Source: Paraburkholderia phenoliruptrix (GTDB taxonomy: Bacteria; Pseudomonadota; Gammaproteobacteria; Burkholderiales; Burkholderiaceae). Taken from it: a stretch of 64,000 nt of DNA. The notes below the pieces were generated by a model. It had not been told where the DNA came from. It was given only the letters and a program-made list of their open reading frames with translations, and did no database searches. The stretch lies in assembly GCF_902859825.1 (NCBI RefSeq), contig NZ_CADIKB010000012.1, forward strand, positions 62,001 through 126,000. Reading direction: 5' to 3'. This document shows, piece by piece, positions 18,914 through 28,410 of the stretch; positions within the stretch are counted from its first letter, which is position 1; every line of letters starts with the position of its first letter. The translations under genes and the position numbers were made by a program.

Positions 18914-18970
18914 TGATCCCATCATTTCAACGTCAGTGTTCTATCGAAACAAAACCGGTTCTACCAACAA

Positions 18971-18998
18971 AAACGGGGCTCGGTGAGGAGCCCCGTTT
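18971..18998 (-). terminator. Hairpin between rplT and pheS (terminator or attenuator)
   Basis: An 11-bp perfect stem (18971-18981 with 18988-18998) with a 6-base loop and T-runs on both sides, so it could terminate in either direction. On the minus strand it ends the infC-rpmI-rplT transcript or attenuates pheST, the position used by the E. coli pheST attenuator. Confidence 0.8.
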
Positions 18999-19072
18999 TT
19001 TGTTGCAGCGTCACCGAGACTACCGGATGTTCGCTGCAACGAACCACGCAGTGTTAATTGCCAGAAGCGCAA

Positions 19073-19432
19073 TCAGGCTGCAACGGCGGCTTTCACCTGC
19101 TGAACGATCGCAGCAAAAGCAGCCTTGTCGAACACAGCCATGTCGGCCAGCACCTTGCGGTCCAGTTCGATCGAAGCCTTCTTCAGGCCGTTGATGAACA
19201 CGCTGTACGTCATGTCGTGCTGACGCACCGCCGCGTTGATACGCGTGATCCACAGTGCGCGGAACACACGCTTCTTGTTGCGGCGGTCGCGGTAGGCGTA
19301 CTGGCCTGCGCGCATGACCGCCTGCTTGGCGATGCGATAGACGTTATTGCGACGGCCGCGGTAACCCTTGGCCAGCTTGATAATCTTCTTGTGACGGGCC
19401 CGTGCGGTAACCCCACGTTTTACTCGAGGCAT
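19073..19432 (-). CDS. rplT: 50S ribosomal protein L20
   Basis: A 119-residue ribosomal protein that binds 23S rRNA early in assembly. The sequence [19 protein letters not shown] and the following helix [18 protein letters not shown] are diagnostic. In E. coli L20 also represses translation of rpmI-rplT by binding its own mRNA. It lies 29 bp after rpmI in the order infC-rpmI-rplT, so the operon is conserved. GAGCG precedes the ATG. Confidence 0.99.
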
Positions 19433-19461
19433 GTTTCGCTCCTATGAGTGTCGGTTAAGGG

Positions 19462-19659
19462 TTAAGCGAACGGCAGCATTGCGCGCACGGAGTTCAGATC
19501 GGAATCATGAACGGCCGTCGAACCGCGCAGATGGCGTTTGTTCTTGGTGGTTTTCTTGGTAAGAATGTGGCGCTTGAAGGCCTGACCGCGCTTGACGGTA
19601 CCGCCCGGACGCACCACGAAGCGCTTTGCAGCACTCTTCTTGGTCTTCATCTTCGGCAT
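19462..19659 (-). CDS. rpmI: 50S ribosomal protein L35
   Basis: A 65-residue basic ribosomal protein: [20 protein letters not shown] at the start and [14 protein letters not shown] near the C-terminus. The ATG at 19659 gives the universally conserved N-terminus, although the reading frame stays open further upstream. It is separated from infC by 258 bp, which probably holds the operon's L20-responsive leader or an internal promoter. Confidence 0.99.
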   Translation of the reverse strand: MPKMKTKKSAAKRFVVRPGGTVKRGQAFKRHILTKKTTKNKRHLRGSTAVHDSDLNSVRAMLPFA

Positions 19660-19917
19660 GACAACTCCATTATTAGATGGACATGGGTGTGCGGTCGGCC
19701 AGATGGCCATGACCCGCCCTTCGAAACCCATTCCACTTGGTATGCAGACTGCCGATACCGCCGGCAGCCGCTTTTCAGGAAACGACGCGCATCTGCATAA
19801 GCGCCGCTCCGAAACCCGCTGACGCCGCACCGGACACCCGGCGCGACATCGTCAACCTGCATAACCAGAGCGCGCACCACACGGTGCGCCGCTGCTCTGG
19901 CCGTTTTACTTCTTGCT

Positions 19918-20442
19918 TTACTTCTTTTTCTTCGGAGCGAGCACCATGATCATCTGGCGCCCTTCCATTTTCGGCATTTGCTCGACCTGACCGACTTCGT
20001 CCAGATCGGTGCGCAAGCGTTCCAGCATGCGCATGCCGATTTCCTGGTGAGGCATTTCGCGGCCCCGGAAACGCAGCGTGATTTTCGTCTTGTCGCCGTC
20101 TTCGAGGAAGCGAACGAGGTTACGCAGCTTGACGTTGTAATCGCCGTCGTCGGTACCCGGGCGGAATTTGACTTCCTTGACCTGGATGACCTTCTGCTTG
20201 AGCTTCGCCTCGTGTTGCTTCTTCGCTTCCTGGTACTTGAACTTGCCGTAATCCATCAAACGGCAAACCGGCGGGACCGCTTGAGGAGCGATTTCGACCA
20301 GATCCACATCTTGCTGTTCCGACATGCGGAACGCATCAGCGAGTTTCACGATGCCGAGCGGTTCGTTCTCGACGCCGACCAGACGCACCTCGGGTGCCGT
20401 AATTTCACCGTTGATGCGGTGCGCAGACTTATCAGTAGCGAT
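19918..20442 (-). CDS. infC: Translation initiation factor IF-3 with AUC start codon
   Basis: A 174-residue IF-3, which binds the 30S subunit and rejects non-standard start codons. The conserved N-terminus ([19 protein letters not shown]) extends 18 codons upstream of the first GTG (20388), to an ATC codon at 20440-20442. AGAGGAAA lies 7 bases before that ATC, an in-frame TAG stands five codons further up, and there is no ATG, GTG or TTG between. The start is therefore AUC. E. coli infC uses AUU for autoregulation by IF-3, and the same control is expected here. The C-terminal domain ends in KKKK. Confidence 0.93.
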   Translation of the reverse strand: MATDKSAHRINGEITAPEVRLVGVENEPLGIVKLADAFRMSEQQDVDLVEIAPQAVPPVCRLMDYGKFKYQEAKKQHEAKLKQKVIQVKEVKFRPGTDDGDYNVKLRNLVRFLEDGDKTKITLRFRGREMPHQEIGMRMLERLRTDLDEVGQVEQMPKMEGRQMIMVLAPKKKK

Positions 20443-20489
20443 GTTACGTTTCCTCTAAAAATTAAAAAAGAGCCGGGCTGCCAAGTGGC

Positions 20490-22397
20490 TCAGTTGAACG
20501 ACTGCACGTCCTGGCGCAGACGCTCAATGAAGGCATCGACAGGCATCACGCCGAGGTCGACACCGCCACGGGCACGCACGGCTACCGTTTGGGCTTCACG
20601 CTCCTTGTCGCCGACCACAAGCAGGTACGGCACCTTCTCGAGCGTGTGCTCACGTATTTTATAGCTAATCTTCTCGTTGCGCAAATCAGCCTCCACTCTA
20701 ACCCCTTGTTTTTGCAACGTTTGGGCCAGAGACTGGGCGTATTCCGCCTGACTTTCGGCGATATTCATCACCACGACCTGCATCGGCGCGAGCCACGCAG
20801 GCATTGCACCGGCGTGGTGCTCGATCAGGATGCCGAGAAAGCGCTCCATTGATCCGACGATTGCCCGGTGCAGCATGATCGGCCGCCGACGGCTGTTGTC
20901 TTCCGCGACATATTCCGCGCCGAGACGCTCGGGCAGGACCATATCGAGCTGCAACGTGCCGCATTGCCACGAGCGGCCGAGCGCGTCCTTGATGTGATAT
21001 TCGACCTTCGGACCGTAGAACGCGCCCTCGCCCGGCAATTCTTCCCAGCTCACGCCGCACGCGGTCAGCGCTTCGCGCAGACCCTGCTCCGCCCGGTCCC
21101 AGGTCTCGTCCGTGCCGGCGCGCGCGTCGGGGCGCAACGACAGCTTGATCTCGACATTGTCGAAGCCGAAGTCCTTGTACACGCTCATCGCGAGCGTGTT
21201 GAAGGCGATCGACTCGCTGATGAACTGGTCTTCGGTACAGAAGATGTGCGCGTCGTCCTGCACGAAACCGCGCACGCGCATCAAGCCATGCAGCGCGCCC
21301 GACGATTCGTTGCGATGGCACGAGCCGAACTCCGCGTAACGCAGCGGCAGGTCGCGATAGGAGCGCAAGCCGTGGTTGAACACCTGCACGTGCCCCGGGC
21401 AGTTCATCGGCTTGATCGCGTAGTCGCGCTTTTCCGATTCCGTCGTGAACATGTTTTCACGATAGTTCTGCCAGTGGCCCGACGCTTCCCACAGCGACCG
21501 GTCCATGATCATGGGCGTCTTGATCTCGAGGTAGCCCGCCTCGTTCACGCGGCGGCGCATGTACTGCTCGACCTGCTGCCACAACGTCCAGCCGCGCGGA
21601 TGCCAGAACACCATGCCGGGCGACTCGTCCTGCATATGGAAGAGATCGAGCTGCTTGCCGAGCTTGCGGTGATCGCGCTTTTCGGCTTCTTCGAGCATGT
21701 GCAGATACGCATCCTGGTCCTCCTTCTTCGTCCAGGCCGTGCCGTAGATACGCTGCAGCTGTTCATTCTTCGAATCGCCGCGCCAGTAGGCACCCGCGAC
21801 CTTCATCAGCTTGAAGACCTTGAGCTTGCCGGTGGACGGCACGTGCGGGCCGCGGCACAGGTCAGTGAAGCCGCCGTGCGAGTACAGCTTGATTTCGTCG
21901 CTAGCGGGAATCGACTCGATGATCTCCGCCTTGTACTTCTCGCCGATGCTCTTGAAGTAGTCCACCGCCTCGTCGCGCGACACGACGCGCCGCGACACCG
22001 GCTCGTCCTTCTTCGCGAGCTCCTGCATGCGCTTCTCGATCCTTTCCAGATCTTCGGGCGTGAAGGGACGGTGATAGGCGAAGTCGTAGTAAAAGCCGTT
22101 ATCGATCACCGGGCCGATGGTGACCTGGGCTTCGGGATACAGGTCCTTCACCGCGTACGCGAGCAGGTGCGCCGTGGAGTGACGAATGATATCGAGACCG
22201 TCTGCGTCTTTTTCCGTGACGATGGCAAGCGCCACGTCGCGATCGATCAGCGTGGACGTGTCGACCAGCTCGCCGTCGATCTTGCCGCCGAGCGCGGCCT
22301 TCGCGAGGCCGGGGCCGATAGACGCGGCCACTTCGGCGACGGTCACCGGATGCTCGTACTGTCGAACAGAACCGTCAGGCAGACGTATCGAAACCAT
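20490..22397 (-). CDS. thrS: Threonine-tRNA ligase
   Basis: A 635-residue class II synthetase. It has an N-terminal TGS domain ([20 protein letters not shown]), an editing domain with [19 protein letters not shown] and TDLCRGPHV, a catalytic core with the zinc-site cysteine in [10 protein letters not shown], and a C-terminal anticodon domain. It charges tRNA-Thr and clears mischarged Ser. The start at 22397 follows GGAGAA. infC lies 47 bp downstream, as in many proteobacteria. A hairpin with a T-run precedes the gene by about 60 bp. Confidence 0.98.
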   Translation of the reverse strand: MVSIRLPDGSVRQYEHPVTVAEVAASIGPGLAKAALGGKIDGELVDTSTLIDRDVALAIVTEKDADGLDIIRHSTAHLLAYAVKDLYPEAQVTIGPVIDNGFYYDFAYHRPFTPEDLERIEKRMQELAKKDEPVSRRVVSRDEAVDYFKSIGEKYKAEIIESIPASDEIKLYSHGGFTDLCRGPHVPSTGKLKVFKLMKVAGAYWRGDSKNEQLQRIYGTAWTKKEDQDAYLHMLEEAEKRDHRKLGKQLDLFHMQDESPGMVFWHPRGWTLWQQVEQYMRRRVNEAGYLEIKTPMIMDRSLWEASGHWQNYRENMFTTESEKRDYAIKPMNCPGHVQVFNHGLRSYRDLPLRYAEFGSCHRNESSGALHGLMRVRGFVQDDAHIFCTEDQFISESIAFNTLAMSVYKDFGFDNVEIKLSLRPDARAGTDETWDRAEQGLREALTACGVSWEELPGEGAFYGPKVEYHIKDALGRSWQCGTLQLDMVLPERLGAEYVAEDNSRRRPIMLHRAIVGSMERFLGILIEHHAGAMPAWLAPMQVVVMNIAESQAEYAQSLAQTLQKQGVRVEADLRNEKISYKIREHTLEKVPYLLVVGDKEREAQTVAVRARGGVDLGVMPVDAFIERLRQDVQSFN

Positions 22398-22451
22398 TGT
22401 GTTCTCCGTGGTGCCGACCGGCGGCGGCACATACAACCAGGTGAAAAAGCC

Positions 22452-22486
22452 AAAAAAAATGCGGCCCCGCTTTCGAGGGGCCGCAT
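22452..22486 (-). terminator. Hairpin plus T-run upstream of thrS
   Basis: ATGCGGCCCC (22459-22468) pairs with GGGGCCGCAT (22477-22486) over an 8-base loop; on the minus strand a run of eight T follows. It lies about 180 bp past tRNA-Val and 55-60 bp before thrS. It may end the tRNA transcript or attenuate thrS. Confidence 0.85.
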
Positions 22487-22664
22487 TCACATTTCCTGCA
22501 AACTGCACTGGCGAAAGTGGTCCTCGACTAGCGTCGCTCCGAAGTGGTTTCGGTCAACGTTCGCGGTGCCATAACCGTATCGCCCTTCGCCGTATTCGCC
22601 TTTTGCGCCACAGGCGCTTACTGCAGTTTGCGAAACCCCGGCCATGCCGGAATTTCTTTTTCGT

Positions 22665-22741
22665 TGGTAGGCTCGATTGGACTCGAACCAACGACCCCCA
22701 CCATGTCAAGGTGGTGCTCTAACCAGCTGAGCTACGAGCCT
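22665..22741 (-). tRNA. valV: tRNA-Val (anticodon GAC)
   Basis: A 77-base tRNA with encoded CCA. The acceptor AGGCTCG pairs with CGAGCCT. The anticodon stem CCACC/GGTGG encloses loop TTGACAT, so the anticodon is GAC (Val). The T-arm GTTGGTTCGAGTCCAAT is canonical. Confidence 0.96.
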
Positions 22742-22752
22742 GAAGAAACGAG

Positions 22753-22781
22753 ATTATATGGAGCCCTGCACAGCTTGGCAA
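22753..22781 (-). promoter_or_regulatory. Sigma-70 promoter of tRNA-Val
   Basis: On the minus strand, -35 TTGCCA (22776-22781), a 17-bp spacer and a perfect -10 TATAAT (22753-22758). The tRNA 5' end is 11 bp further on, the same spacing as at tRNA-Pro. Confidence 0.85.
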
Positions 22782-22826
22782 GTACTTTTATGCACTGAAT
22801 TTTAATCCCGCCACGCGCCGGTTAAT

Positions 22827-22881
22827 CAACAACAACGCAACAACAACGCAACAACAACGCAACAACAAGGCAACAACAACG
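22827..22881. repeat. 11-bp tandem repeat CAACAACAACG, five copies
   Basis: Five head-to-tail 11-bp units, four perfect and the fourth with one C-to-G change. They lie between the relA stop and the tRNA-Val promoter. The unit has an inner CAA period, so slippage during replication is a likely origin. Confidence 0.92.
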
Positions 22882-22955
22882 CGCCACCAGCAACGCGCAA
22901 CGACCAACCCGCCGCCTACCCGACAAACGCACCGGCTGGTCGATCGTGTCCGCCG

Positions 22956-25199
22956 TCAGCCCTTGCGCGAGGCCCGCACGACGCCCGTCACTTCACCGAG
23001 CAGCGTGCACGCGCGCTGTATCTGGGCGGCGCTCGAAACCTCAACCGTGAATTGCATGAACGCGGCATTACGGCGTGTCTGCGTCTTCACACCGATCACG
23101 TTCATTTTCTCGCGCGCGAACACTTCCGAGATATCGCGGAGCAGCCCCTGGCGGTCGGTTGCCTCGATCGACAGGTCGACCGGATACACGGACTGCCCAC
23201 GGCCGCTCATTACGTCCGCGGACCATGCCGTTTGCAGCACGCGCTCCGGCGCCCGCTCGGCCATGCGCAAAAACGTCGGGCAGTCGCTGCGGTGAATCGA
23301 CATGCCTTTGCCGCGCGTCACGAAGCCCGCGATGTCGTCGGGCGGCGCCGGCCGGCAGCAACGCGCGAGTTGCGTGAGCAATGCGTCGACGCCGACCACC
23401 AGCACTCCGGTCGACGCGCCTCGTGCCACGCTCGCGCCGCTGCTGCGCTTCTCGAACTGCTCCGGCGCCTCGACCACCGGCTCCGGCGGCGGCGCGTCGC
23501 TCAGCGCCTGCTCGATGAGCCGCAGACTGAACTCTTCCTTGCCGACGACGGAAAACAGGTCGTCGGTCGTCTTGAAGCCGAGCCTGGCGGCAAGCTGATC
23601 GAGATTGACCGACGTCTTGCCCTCGCGCTGCAAGGTCTTTTCGACCATCGCGCGGCCACTCGCAATGTGCTCCTGCAATTCGACTGCGTTGAACCACGCA
23701 CGCACCTTCTGACGCGCGCGCGAGCTATGCAGATAGCCGAGTTGCGGATTGAGCCAGTCGCGCGACGGGCCGCCTTCTTTCACCGCGACGATCTCGACCG
23801 TCTGACCGTTCTGCAACTGCGTGTTGAGCGGCACCATCGCGCCGTCCACGCGTGCACCACGGCACCGGTGCCCCAGCTCGCTATGCAGGTGATACGCGAA
23901 GTCGATCGGCGTCGCGCCGTGCGGCAACGCGATCACGCGCGCCTGCGGCGTCAGCACGTAGATGTGGTCGTCGTCGAGCGTAGCCTGGCGCAGTTGCTCC
24001 CACGGCTGCGCCGTGCGCTTTTCGCCATGCTCGCCCTCGGACACGTCGTCTTTCCACGCGAGCAGTTGACGCAGCCACGCAATCTTCTCGTCGTACTTCT
24101 CATTGGCGGCGAACTGCCCGCCGTAGCCGCGCGCGCCGGCCTCCTTGTAGCGCCAGTGCGCCGCCACGCCGTATTCCGCGAACTGATGCATCTCGTGCGT
24201 GCGGATCTGCACTTCGAACGCGCGACCGTCGTCGCCGATCACGACGGTGTGCAGCGACTTGTAGCCGTTCGGCTTGGGCCGCGAGATGTAGTCGTCGAAC
24301 TCCTTCGGCACCGGTTGCCACAAGTTGTGCACGATGCCGAGCACGGTGTAACAGTCCTTGATGTCCGGCACGATGACGCGAAACGCGCGCACGTCGTACA
24401 GTTCGGCAAAGTCCAGCTCCTTGCCGCGCATCTTGCGCCAGATGCTGTAGATGTGCTTCGGCCGCCCGCTCACTTCCGCGCGAATGCCGGCCGCGGCGAG
24501 TTCCCGCTGCAGGCGTTCAATGGCCTGCGCCACATAGCTTTCGCGCTCCACCCGCTTCTCGTCGAGCAGCTTCGCAATGCGCTTGTAGACAACCGGCTCC
24601 TCGAAGCGGAACGCGAGATCCTCGAGCTCCCACTTCAGCTGCCAGATGCCGAGGCGGTTGGCGAGCGGCGCGTAAATATCGAGCGTCTCGCGCGCCACGT
24701 CGGGCGAAGGCGTGAGTTTTGCCGCCGCGTAATAGCGCAGCGACTGCAGTCGCGAGGCGAGCCGGATCAACACCACGCGAATGTCCTGCGCGAATGCGAG
24801 GAGCATCTTGCGCAAGGCCTCGACCTGCGCTCGCCGCGCGGCCTGGGCGTCGCGCCCCGCTTCGGGCATGGCGTTCTGCGCGGCGCGCAAGCTCACCGTG
24901 CCGAGGCGCAGCAGCTTGCGCACGTCGCCGACGAGTTGCGCAACCTCTTCGCCGAAGTTGTCGGCGATCACACGCTCGGGCTCCTGCAGATGCGGCGTCA
25001 ACGCGAAGAGCGCCGCCGCCAGCACCGCCGGCGGATCCACGTTGAGCGTGCGCATGATGGACGCGGTGCCCGCCGCATGATCGGCCAGCAATTCGCCCGA
25101 TGACAGACGCACCTCGCCCGCGTGCTGCCGCACGAACGCCATCGCATCGTCGAAAGACGGGAGAGGATGCGGCGCGCTTGTAACGGTTTCGGTATTCAT
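22956..25199 (-). CDS. relA: GTP pyrophosphokinase RelA
   Basis: A 747-residue long RelA/SpoT homologue that makes (p)ppGpp on starved ribosomes. From the N-terminus: a degenerate HD domain (ALFALTPHL at 63-71 where hydrolases have the His-Asp motif), a synthetase domain with YDVRAFRVIV, the RelA-type acidic motif EFDD (300-303), KPNGYKSLHT and EVQIRTHEMHQFAEYG, then TGS (HIYVLTPQARVIALP), a Cys-containing CCRP region and a C-terminal ACT domain. The missing HD residues and EFDD motif point to synthesis only. The start at 25199 gives a normal length. Confidence 0.96.
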   Translation of the reverse strand: MNTETVTSAPHPLPSFDDAMAFVRQHAGEVRLSSGELLADHAAGTASIMRTLNVDPPAVLAAALFALTPHLQEPERVIADNFGEEVAQLVGDVRKLLRLGTVSLRAAQNAMPEAGRDAQAARRAQVEALRKMLLAFAQDIRVVLIRLASRLQSLRYYAAAKLTPSPDVARETLDIYAPLANRLGIWQLKWELEDLAFRFEEPVVYKRIAKLLDEKRVERESYVAQAIERLQRELAAAGIRAEVSGRPKHIYSIWRKMRGKELDFAELYDVRAFRVIVPDIKDCYTVLGIVHNLWQPVPKEFDDYISRPKPNGYKSLHTVVIGDDGRAFEVQIRTHEMHQFAEYGVAAHWRYKEAGARGYGGQFAANEKYDEKIAWLRQLLAWKDDVSEGEHGEKRTAQPWEQLRQATLDDDHIYVLTPQARVIALPHGATPIDFAYHLHSELGHRCRGARVDGAMVPLNTQLQNGQTVEIVAVKEGGPSRDWLNPQLGYLHSSRARQKVRAWFNAVELQEHIASGRAMVEKTLQREGKTSVNLDQLAARLGFKTTDDLFSVVGKEEFSLRLIEQALSDAPPPEPVVEAPEQFEKRSSGASVARGASTGVLVVGVDALLTQLARCCRPAPPDDIAGFVTRGKGMSIHRSDCPTFLRMAERAPERVLQTAWSADVMSGRGQSVYPVDLSIEATDRQGLLRDISEVFAREKMNVIGVKTQTRRNAAFMQFTVEVSSAAQIQRACTLLGEVTGVVRASRKG

Positions 25200-25271
25200 G
25201 GTGCGGCGGCCCAGCGGGCCCTGGCAAATCAACGGAATTTCAACTGCAACTGCTCGGTCGTGCGCGGCAGT

Positions 25272-25625
25272 TTAGCTGCGCTGCGCGGCGACCACGACGA
25301 TTTCGACGAGGCACTTCGGATTCGCGAGCTTCGCCTCGACCGTGGCGCGCGGCGGCGTGGCGCCTTGTGCGACCCACTCGTCCCACACCGCGTTCATGCC
25401 GGCGAAGTGCACCATGTCCGAGATATAGATCTGCACGGACAGCAGATGCGACTTGTCGCTGTTTGCTTCGCCGAGCAGACGGTCGATGTGGCCGAGCACT
25501 TCGCGCGTCTGGCCGGTGATGTCCTGGTCCGCGTCTTCCGCGATCTGACCGGCGAGGTACACGGTGCCGTTGTGGACGGCGATTTCCGAGAGACGCTTGC
25601 CGACATGGTGACGAATGACTGCCAT
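25272..25625 (-). CDS. RidA-family (YjgF/UK114) protein
   Basis: A 117-residue small trimeric-fold protein. Family features are the N-terminal RLSEIAVHNGTVYLAGQIAED, PPRATVEAKLANPKCLVEI with the conserved arginine that in RidA contacts the 2-imino acid, and the compact length. RidA proteins deaminate reactive enamine/imine intermediates; subfamily members vary and the exact substrate here is unknown. The start at 25625 follows AGGAA. It lies between relA and a hydrolase gene, all on the minus strand, perhaps one transcript. Confidence 0.88.
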   Translation of the reverse strand: MAVIRHHVGKRLSEIAVHNGTVYLAGQIAEDADQDITGQTREVLGHIDRLLGEANSDKSHLLSVQIYISDMVHFAGMNAVWDEWVAQGATPPRATVEAKLANPKCLVEIVVVAAQRS

Positions 25626-25706
25626 GGAAATTCCTGATAGGTGTAGAAGTGAGTTGAATGGAAATGCGGTTCGCATGACGCGCAAAGCGTCGCGCGGAAC
25701 TGCATA

Positions 25707-26618
25707 TTATGACGCGTCGGCACCCGATCCGATAAAGAACCGCCTTGCAATGTCGATCTGATCCGCCGACAGAAACGCCGGCGCGTGCCCCACACCTTTT
25801 ATTTCGACGCTCGAAACGTCGCGCCCCGTCTCGACCATTTTCGCCACCGTTTCGCGCGCCAATAAATCGGACTGCTCGCCTCTCACCACGAGCACCGGGC
25901 CTTCAAAAGACGCGAGCGAATGCCACAGCGCGGCCTCGCCGAGCTTCGCGGCCTCTTCCGTGGTCGCGGCAAAAGGCTGAGCGATGCGCGGATCGTAGCG
26001 GAACAGCCACGTGCCGTTTTCCTCGCGCAGGAGCGGCGTATTGATCTCGCGCCATTCGTCCGGCGTGAGCGGGCCGAACGTCCGCGCCAGAAACGCCGCG
26101 TGATCCACGCCTTGCCGCAGCGAGTCGAACCGCACCGGCTTGCCGAGATAATCGCCAATACGCTTGACGGCCTCCGGCTCCAGGTGTGGACCGACGTCGT
26201 TCAGCAACAGCTTGCGGATAGGTGTCTCGGCGAGACCGGCGAGACCGAGCCCGATCAGGCCGCCCATCGAGGTGCCGAACCAGTCGACCGACTCCACGTC
26301 CAGGCGGGCGATCAGCGTGACCATGTCCGCGACGTATTGCGGCACGCTATACAAGTTGGGGTTGGCCAGCCACGACGACAAGCCCCGGCCCACCACGTCC
26401 GGACAGACCACGCGATAAGTGCCGGCAAATTGGGCCGCCAGCCGGTCGAAGTCGCGGCCGGAGCGCGTCAGGCCATGCACGCACAACAGCACGCGCGGAT
26501 TGTCCGGATCGCCCCACTCGGTGTAAGCGACACGATGCAGGCCCGCGGCGCTCGCGCACTGCACATAACGTTGGCGAGGCGCGGGTCGCTCGCCGGCGAA
26601 GGCTGTTGTTGCGGTCAT
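25707..26618 (-). CDS. Alpha/beta hydrolase
   Basis: A 303-residue alpha/beta-hydrolase-fold protein. The oxyanion region is LLCVHGLTRSGRDFD, the nucleophile elbow is GTSMGG (about residue 120), and the catalytic His is in GVGHAP near the C-terminus. The ATG at 26618 follows AAGGACC; the frame is open further upstream but without family similarity that I can see. There is no signal peptide. It sits 81 bp upstream of the RidA-like gene on the same strand. Substrate unknown. Confidence 0.82.
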   Translation of the reverse strand: MTATTAFAGERPAPRQRYVQCASAAGLHRVAYTEWGDPDNPRVLLCVHGLTRSGRDFDRLAAQFAGTYRVVCPDVVGRGLSSWLANPNLYSVPQYVADMVTLIARLDVESVDWFGTSMGGLIGLGLAGLAETPIRKLLLNDVGPHLEPEAVKRIGDYLGKPVRFDSLRQGVDHAAFLARTFGPLTPDEWREINTPLLREENGTWLFRYDPRIAQPFAATTEEAAKLGEAALWHSLASFEGPVLVVRGEQSDLLARETVAKMVETGRDVSSVEIKGVGHAPAFLSADQIDIARRFFIGSGADAS

Positions 26619-26914
26619 CTGGGGTCCTTGCAAAAGCGCTGCAAAACGGGCTTGCGTGCGCACGCCAAGGCGATAGCTCACGGCACGCGGCACATCGTCG
26701 AATGATGGCTTCGGACGATTGTAAACCGCTTTGGCGCGAGGCAAGGATCGGCCGGACGGCATAGGACGAACCCGCCAGAACCCCGGCCGCAGATGAAAAA
26801 ACGGGCGAGACTCACGCCTCGCCCGCTTCGACACCTGCCCGGGTCAACGTCTTCCGTTCGCCGCCCCGGCCCACGCATAAGCGTCGGCACGACAGCGGCC
26901 AGGCTGACCTGAAA

Positions 26915-27556
26915 TCAGCTCACGGCGCTGACATCCAGCGGCGCGCCCGTCTTCGCCTTGATCTCGTCGACGCTCACGCCCGGCGCCAGTTCGGTCACCT
27001 TCAGGCCGTCGTCGGTGACTTCGATCACGCCCAGGTCGGTAATGATCTGGTCGACCACGCCCACGCCCGTCAACGGCAGCGTGCATTCCTCGAGGATCTT
27101 GTGCTGATCGCCCTTCGCGACGTGCTCCATGAGCACCACCACGCGCTTGACGCCCGCGACCAGGTCCATGGCGCCGCCCATGCCCTTGATCATCTTGCCG
27201 GGGATCATCCAGTTGGCGAGATCGCCCTTCTTGCTGATCTGCATGGCGCCGAGAATCGCCAGGTTGATGTGGCCGCCGCGAATCATCGCGAACGAATCCG
27301 CCGACGAGAAAATCGAGGAACCCGGCAGCGTGGTCACCGTCTGCTTGCCCGCGTTGATGAGGTCCGGATCCACTTCCTCCTCGGTCGGCGAGGGGCCGAT
27401 GCCGAGCAGGCCGTTCTCCGACTGCAGCCACACTTCGACGCCCGGCGGCACGTGGTTCGCGACCAGCGTCGGCAGGCCGATGCCGAGGTTCACGTAGAAA
27501 CCGTCCTGCAATTCCTTTGCCGCGCGCGCGGCCATTTCGTCACGAGTCCATGCCAT
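26915..27556 (-). CDS. scoB: 3-oxoacid CoA-transferase subunit B
   Basis: A 213-residue class I CoA-transferase beta subunit. The catalytic glutamate motif [10 protein letters not shown] is near residue 47, and [13 protein letters not shown] and the GAMDLVAG signature follow. With ScoA it moves CoA from succinyl-CoA to acetoacetate. The start follows the scoA stop by 2 bp, so translation is probably coupled. The divergent PAS-LuxR gene upstream of scoA is the likely regulator. Confidence 0.95.
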   Translation of the reverse strand: MAWTRDEMAARAAKELQDGFYVNLGIGLPTLVANHVPPGVEVWLQSENGLLGIGPSPTEEEVDPDLINAGKQTVTTLPGSSIFSSADSFAMIRGGHINLAILGAMQISKKGDLANWMIPGKMIKGMGGAMDLVAGVKRVVVLMEHVAKGDQHKILEECTLPLTGVGVVDQIITDLGVIEVTDDGLKVTELAPGVSVDEIKAKTGAPLDVSAVS

Positions 27557-27558
27557 GA

Positions 27559-28263
27559 TCAGTCTCCTTTCGCGCGGACGACGCGTTGTTCGATGCGTTT
27601 TTCCGGATGCGCATTGAGCACGATGCGCTGAACGAAGATGCCCGGCGTATGAATCGCGTCCGGATCGAGCTCGCCGACTTCGACGATTTCCTCGACTTCC
27701 GCGACGGTGATCCGGCCGGCCATCGCGCACATCGGATTGAAGTTGCGCGCGGTGCGGCGATAGATCAGGTTGCCCGACTTGTCGGCCTTCCATGCCTTGA
27801 CGAGCGCAATATCCGCGGTCAGCGAATGTTCGAGCACGTAGTGGTTCTCGCCGAACTGGCGCGTTTCCTTGCCCTCGGCGATCAGCGTGCCGTAGCCGGT
27901 ATTCGTGAAGAATGCCGGAATGCCCGAGCCGCCGGCGCGCAGCTTCTCAGCGAGCGTGCCCTGCGGCGTGAATTCGAGTTCGAGTTCGCCGGCCAGATAC
28001 TGGCGCTCGAATTCCTTGTTTTCGCCGACATACGACGAAATCATCTTCCTGATCTGGCGCGTTTCGAGCAGCAGACCCAGACCGAAGCCGTCGACGCCCG
28101 CGTTGTTGCTGATGCAGGTGATGCCCTGCACCTTCGTGTCGCGCAACGCCGCGATCAGCGCCTCGGGAATGCCGCACAGCCCGAAGCCGCCGACGGCGAA
28201 CGTCTGCCCGTCCTTGACGATGTCTTTCAGCGCATCGGCGGCGCCTGGATAGACCTTGTTCAT
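27559..28263 (-). CDS. scoA: 3-oxoacid CoA-transferase subunit A
   Basis: A 234-residue class I CoA-transferase alpha subunit. The N-terminal glycine motif [14 protein letters not shown] binds CoA and is diagnostic; [16 protein letters not shown] follows in mid-protein. It is the first gene of scoAB, with a strong AGGAAGGGA ribosome site. The pair allows growth on acetoacetate or recycling of acetoacetate during polyhydroxybutyrate turnover. Adipate or other oxoacid specificity is possible. Confidence 0.95.
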   Translation of the reverse strand: MNKVYPGAADALKDIVKDGQTFAVGGFGLCGIPEALIAALRDTKVQGITCISNNAGVDGFGLGLLLETRQIRKMISSYVGENKEFERQYLAGELELEFTPQGTLAEKLRAGGSGIPAFFTNTGYGTLIAEGKETRQFGENHYVLEHSLTADIALVKAWKADKSGNLIYRRTARNFNPMCAMAGRITVAEVEEIVEVGELDPDAIHTPGIFVQRIVLNAHPEKRIEQRVVRAKGD

Positions 28264-28410
28264 CAGTATGTCCCTTCCTCTATGGAAACCCGAAACCGGT
28301 TTATTGCGGCTGTGACCTGCTTTCACCGCGTTCTCATGTGCCCGAAAGAGTACGCTCCTCGCGCCATGCGGCACAATACGCAAAAATACATAAGTGATTG
28401 CCGCCCGCCC

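Noticed and set aside
15722..18916. A 1064-codon open frame on the plus strand opposite pheT and pheS
   Set aside because: It is antisense to two certain genes, has no domain that I recognise, and reflects the codon bias of high-GC DNA.
18914..19072. A PheM-like leader peptide for pheST attenuation
   Set aside because: No short open frame with a run of Phe codons is present; the one hydrophobic frame has a single Phe and no start codon with a ribosome site.
19660..19917. A gene between infC and rpmI
   Set aside because: Frames open there merely extend rpmI upstream or run antisense; none has a ribosome site or conserved-looking product.
22398..22664. T-box riboswitch before thrS
   Set aside because: No T-box sequence or specifier-loop structure is visible, and T-boxes are not expected in beta-proteobacteria.
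22827..22881. CRISPR array
   Set aside because: The units are 11 bp, directly adjacent and without spacers; it is a simple tandem repeat.
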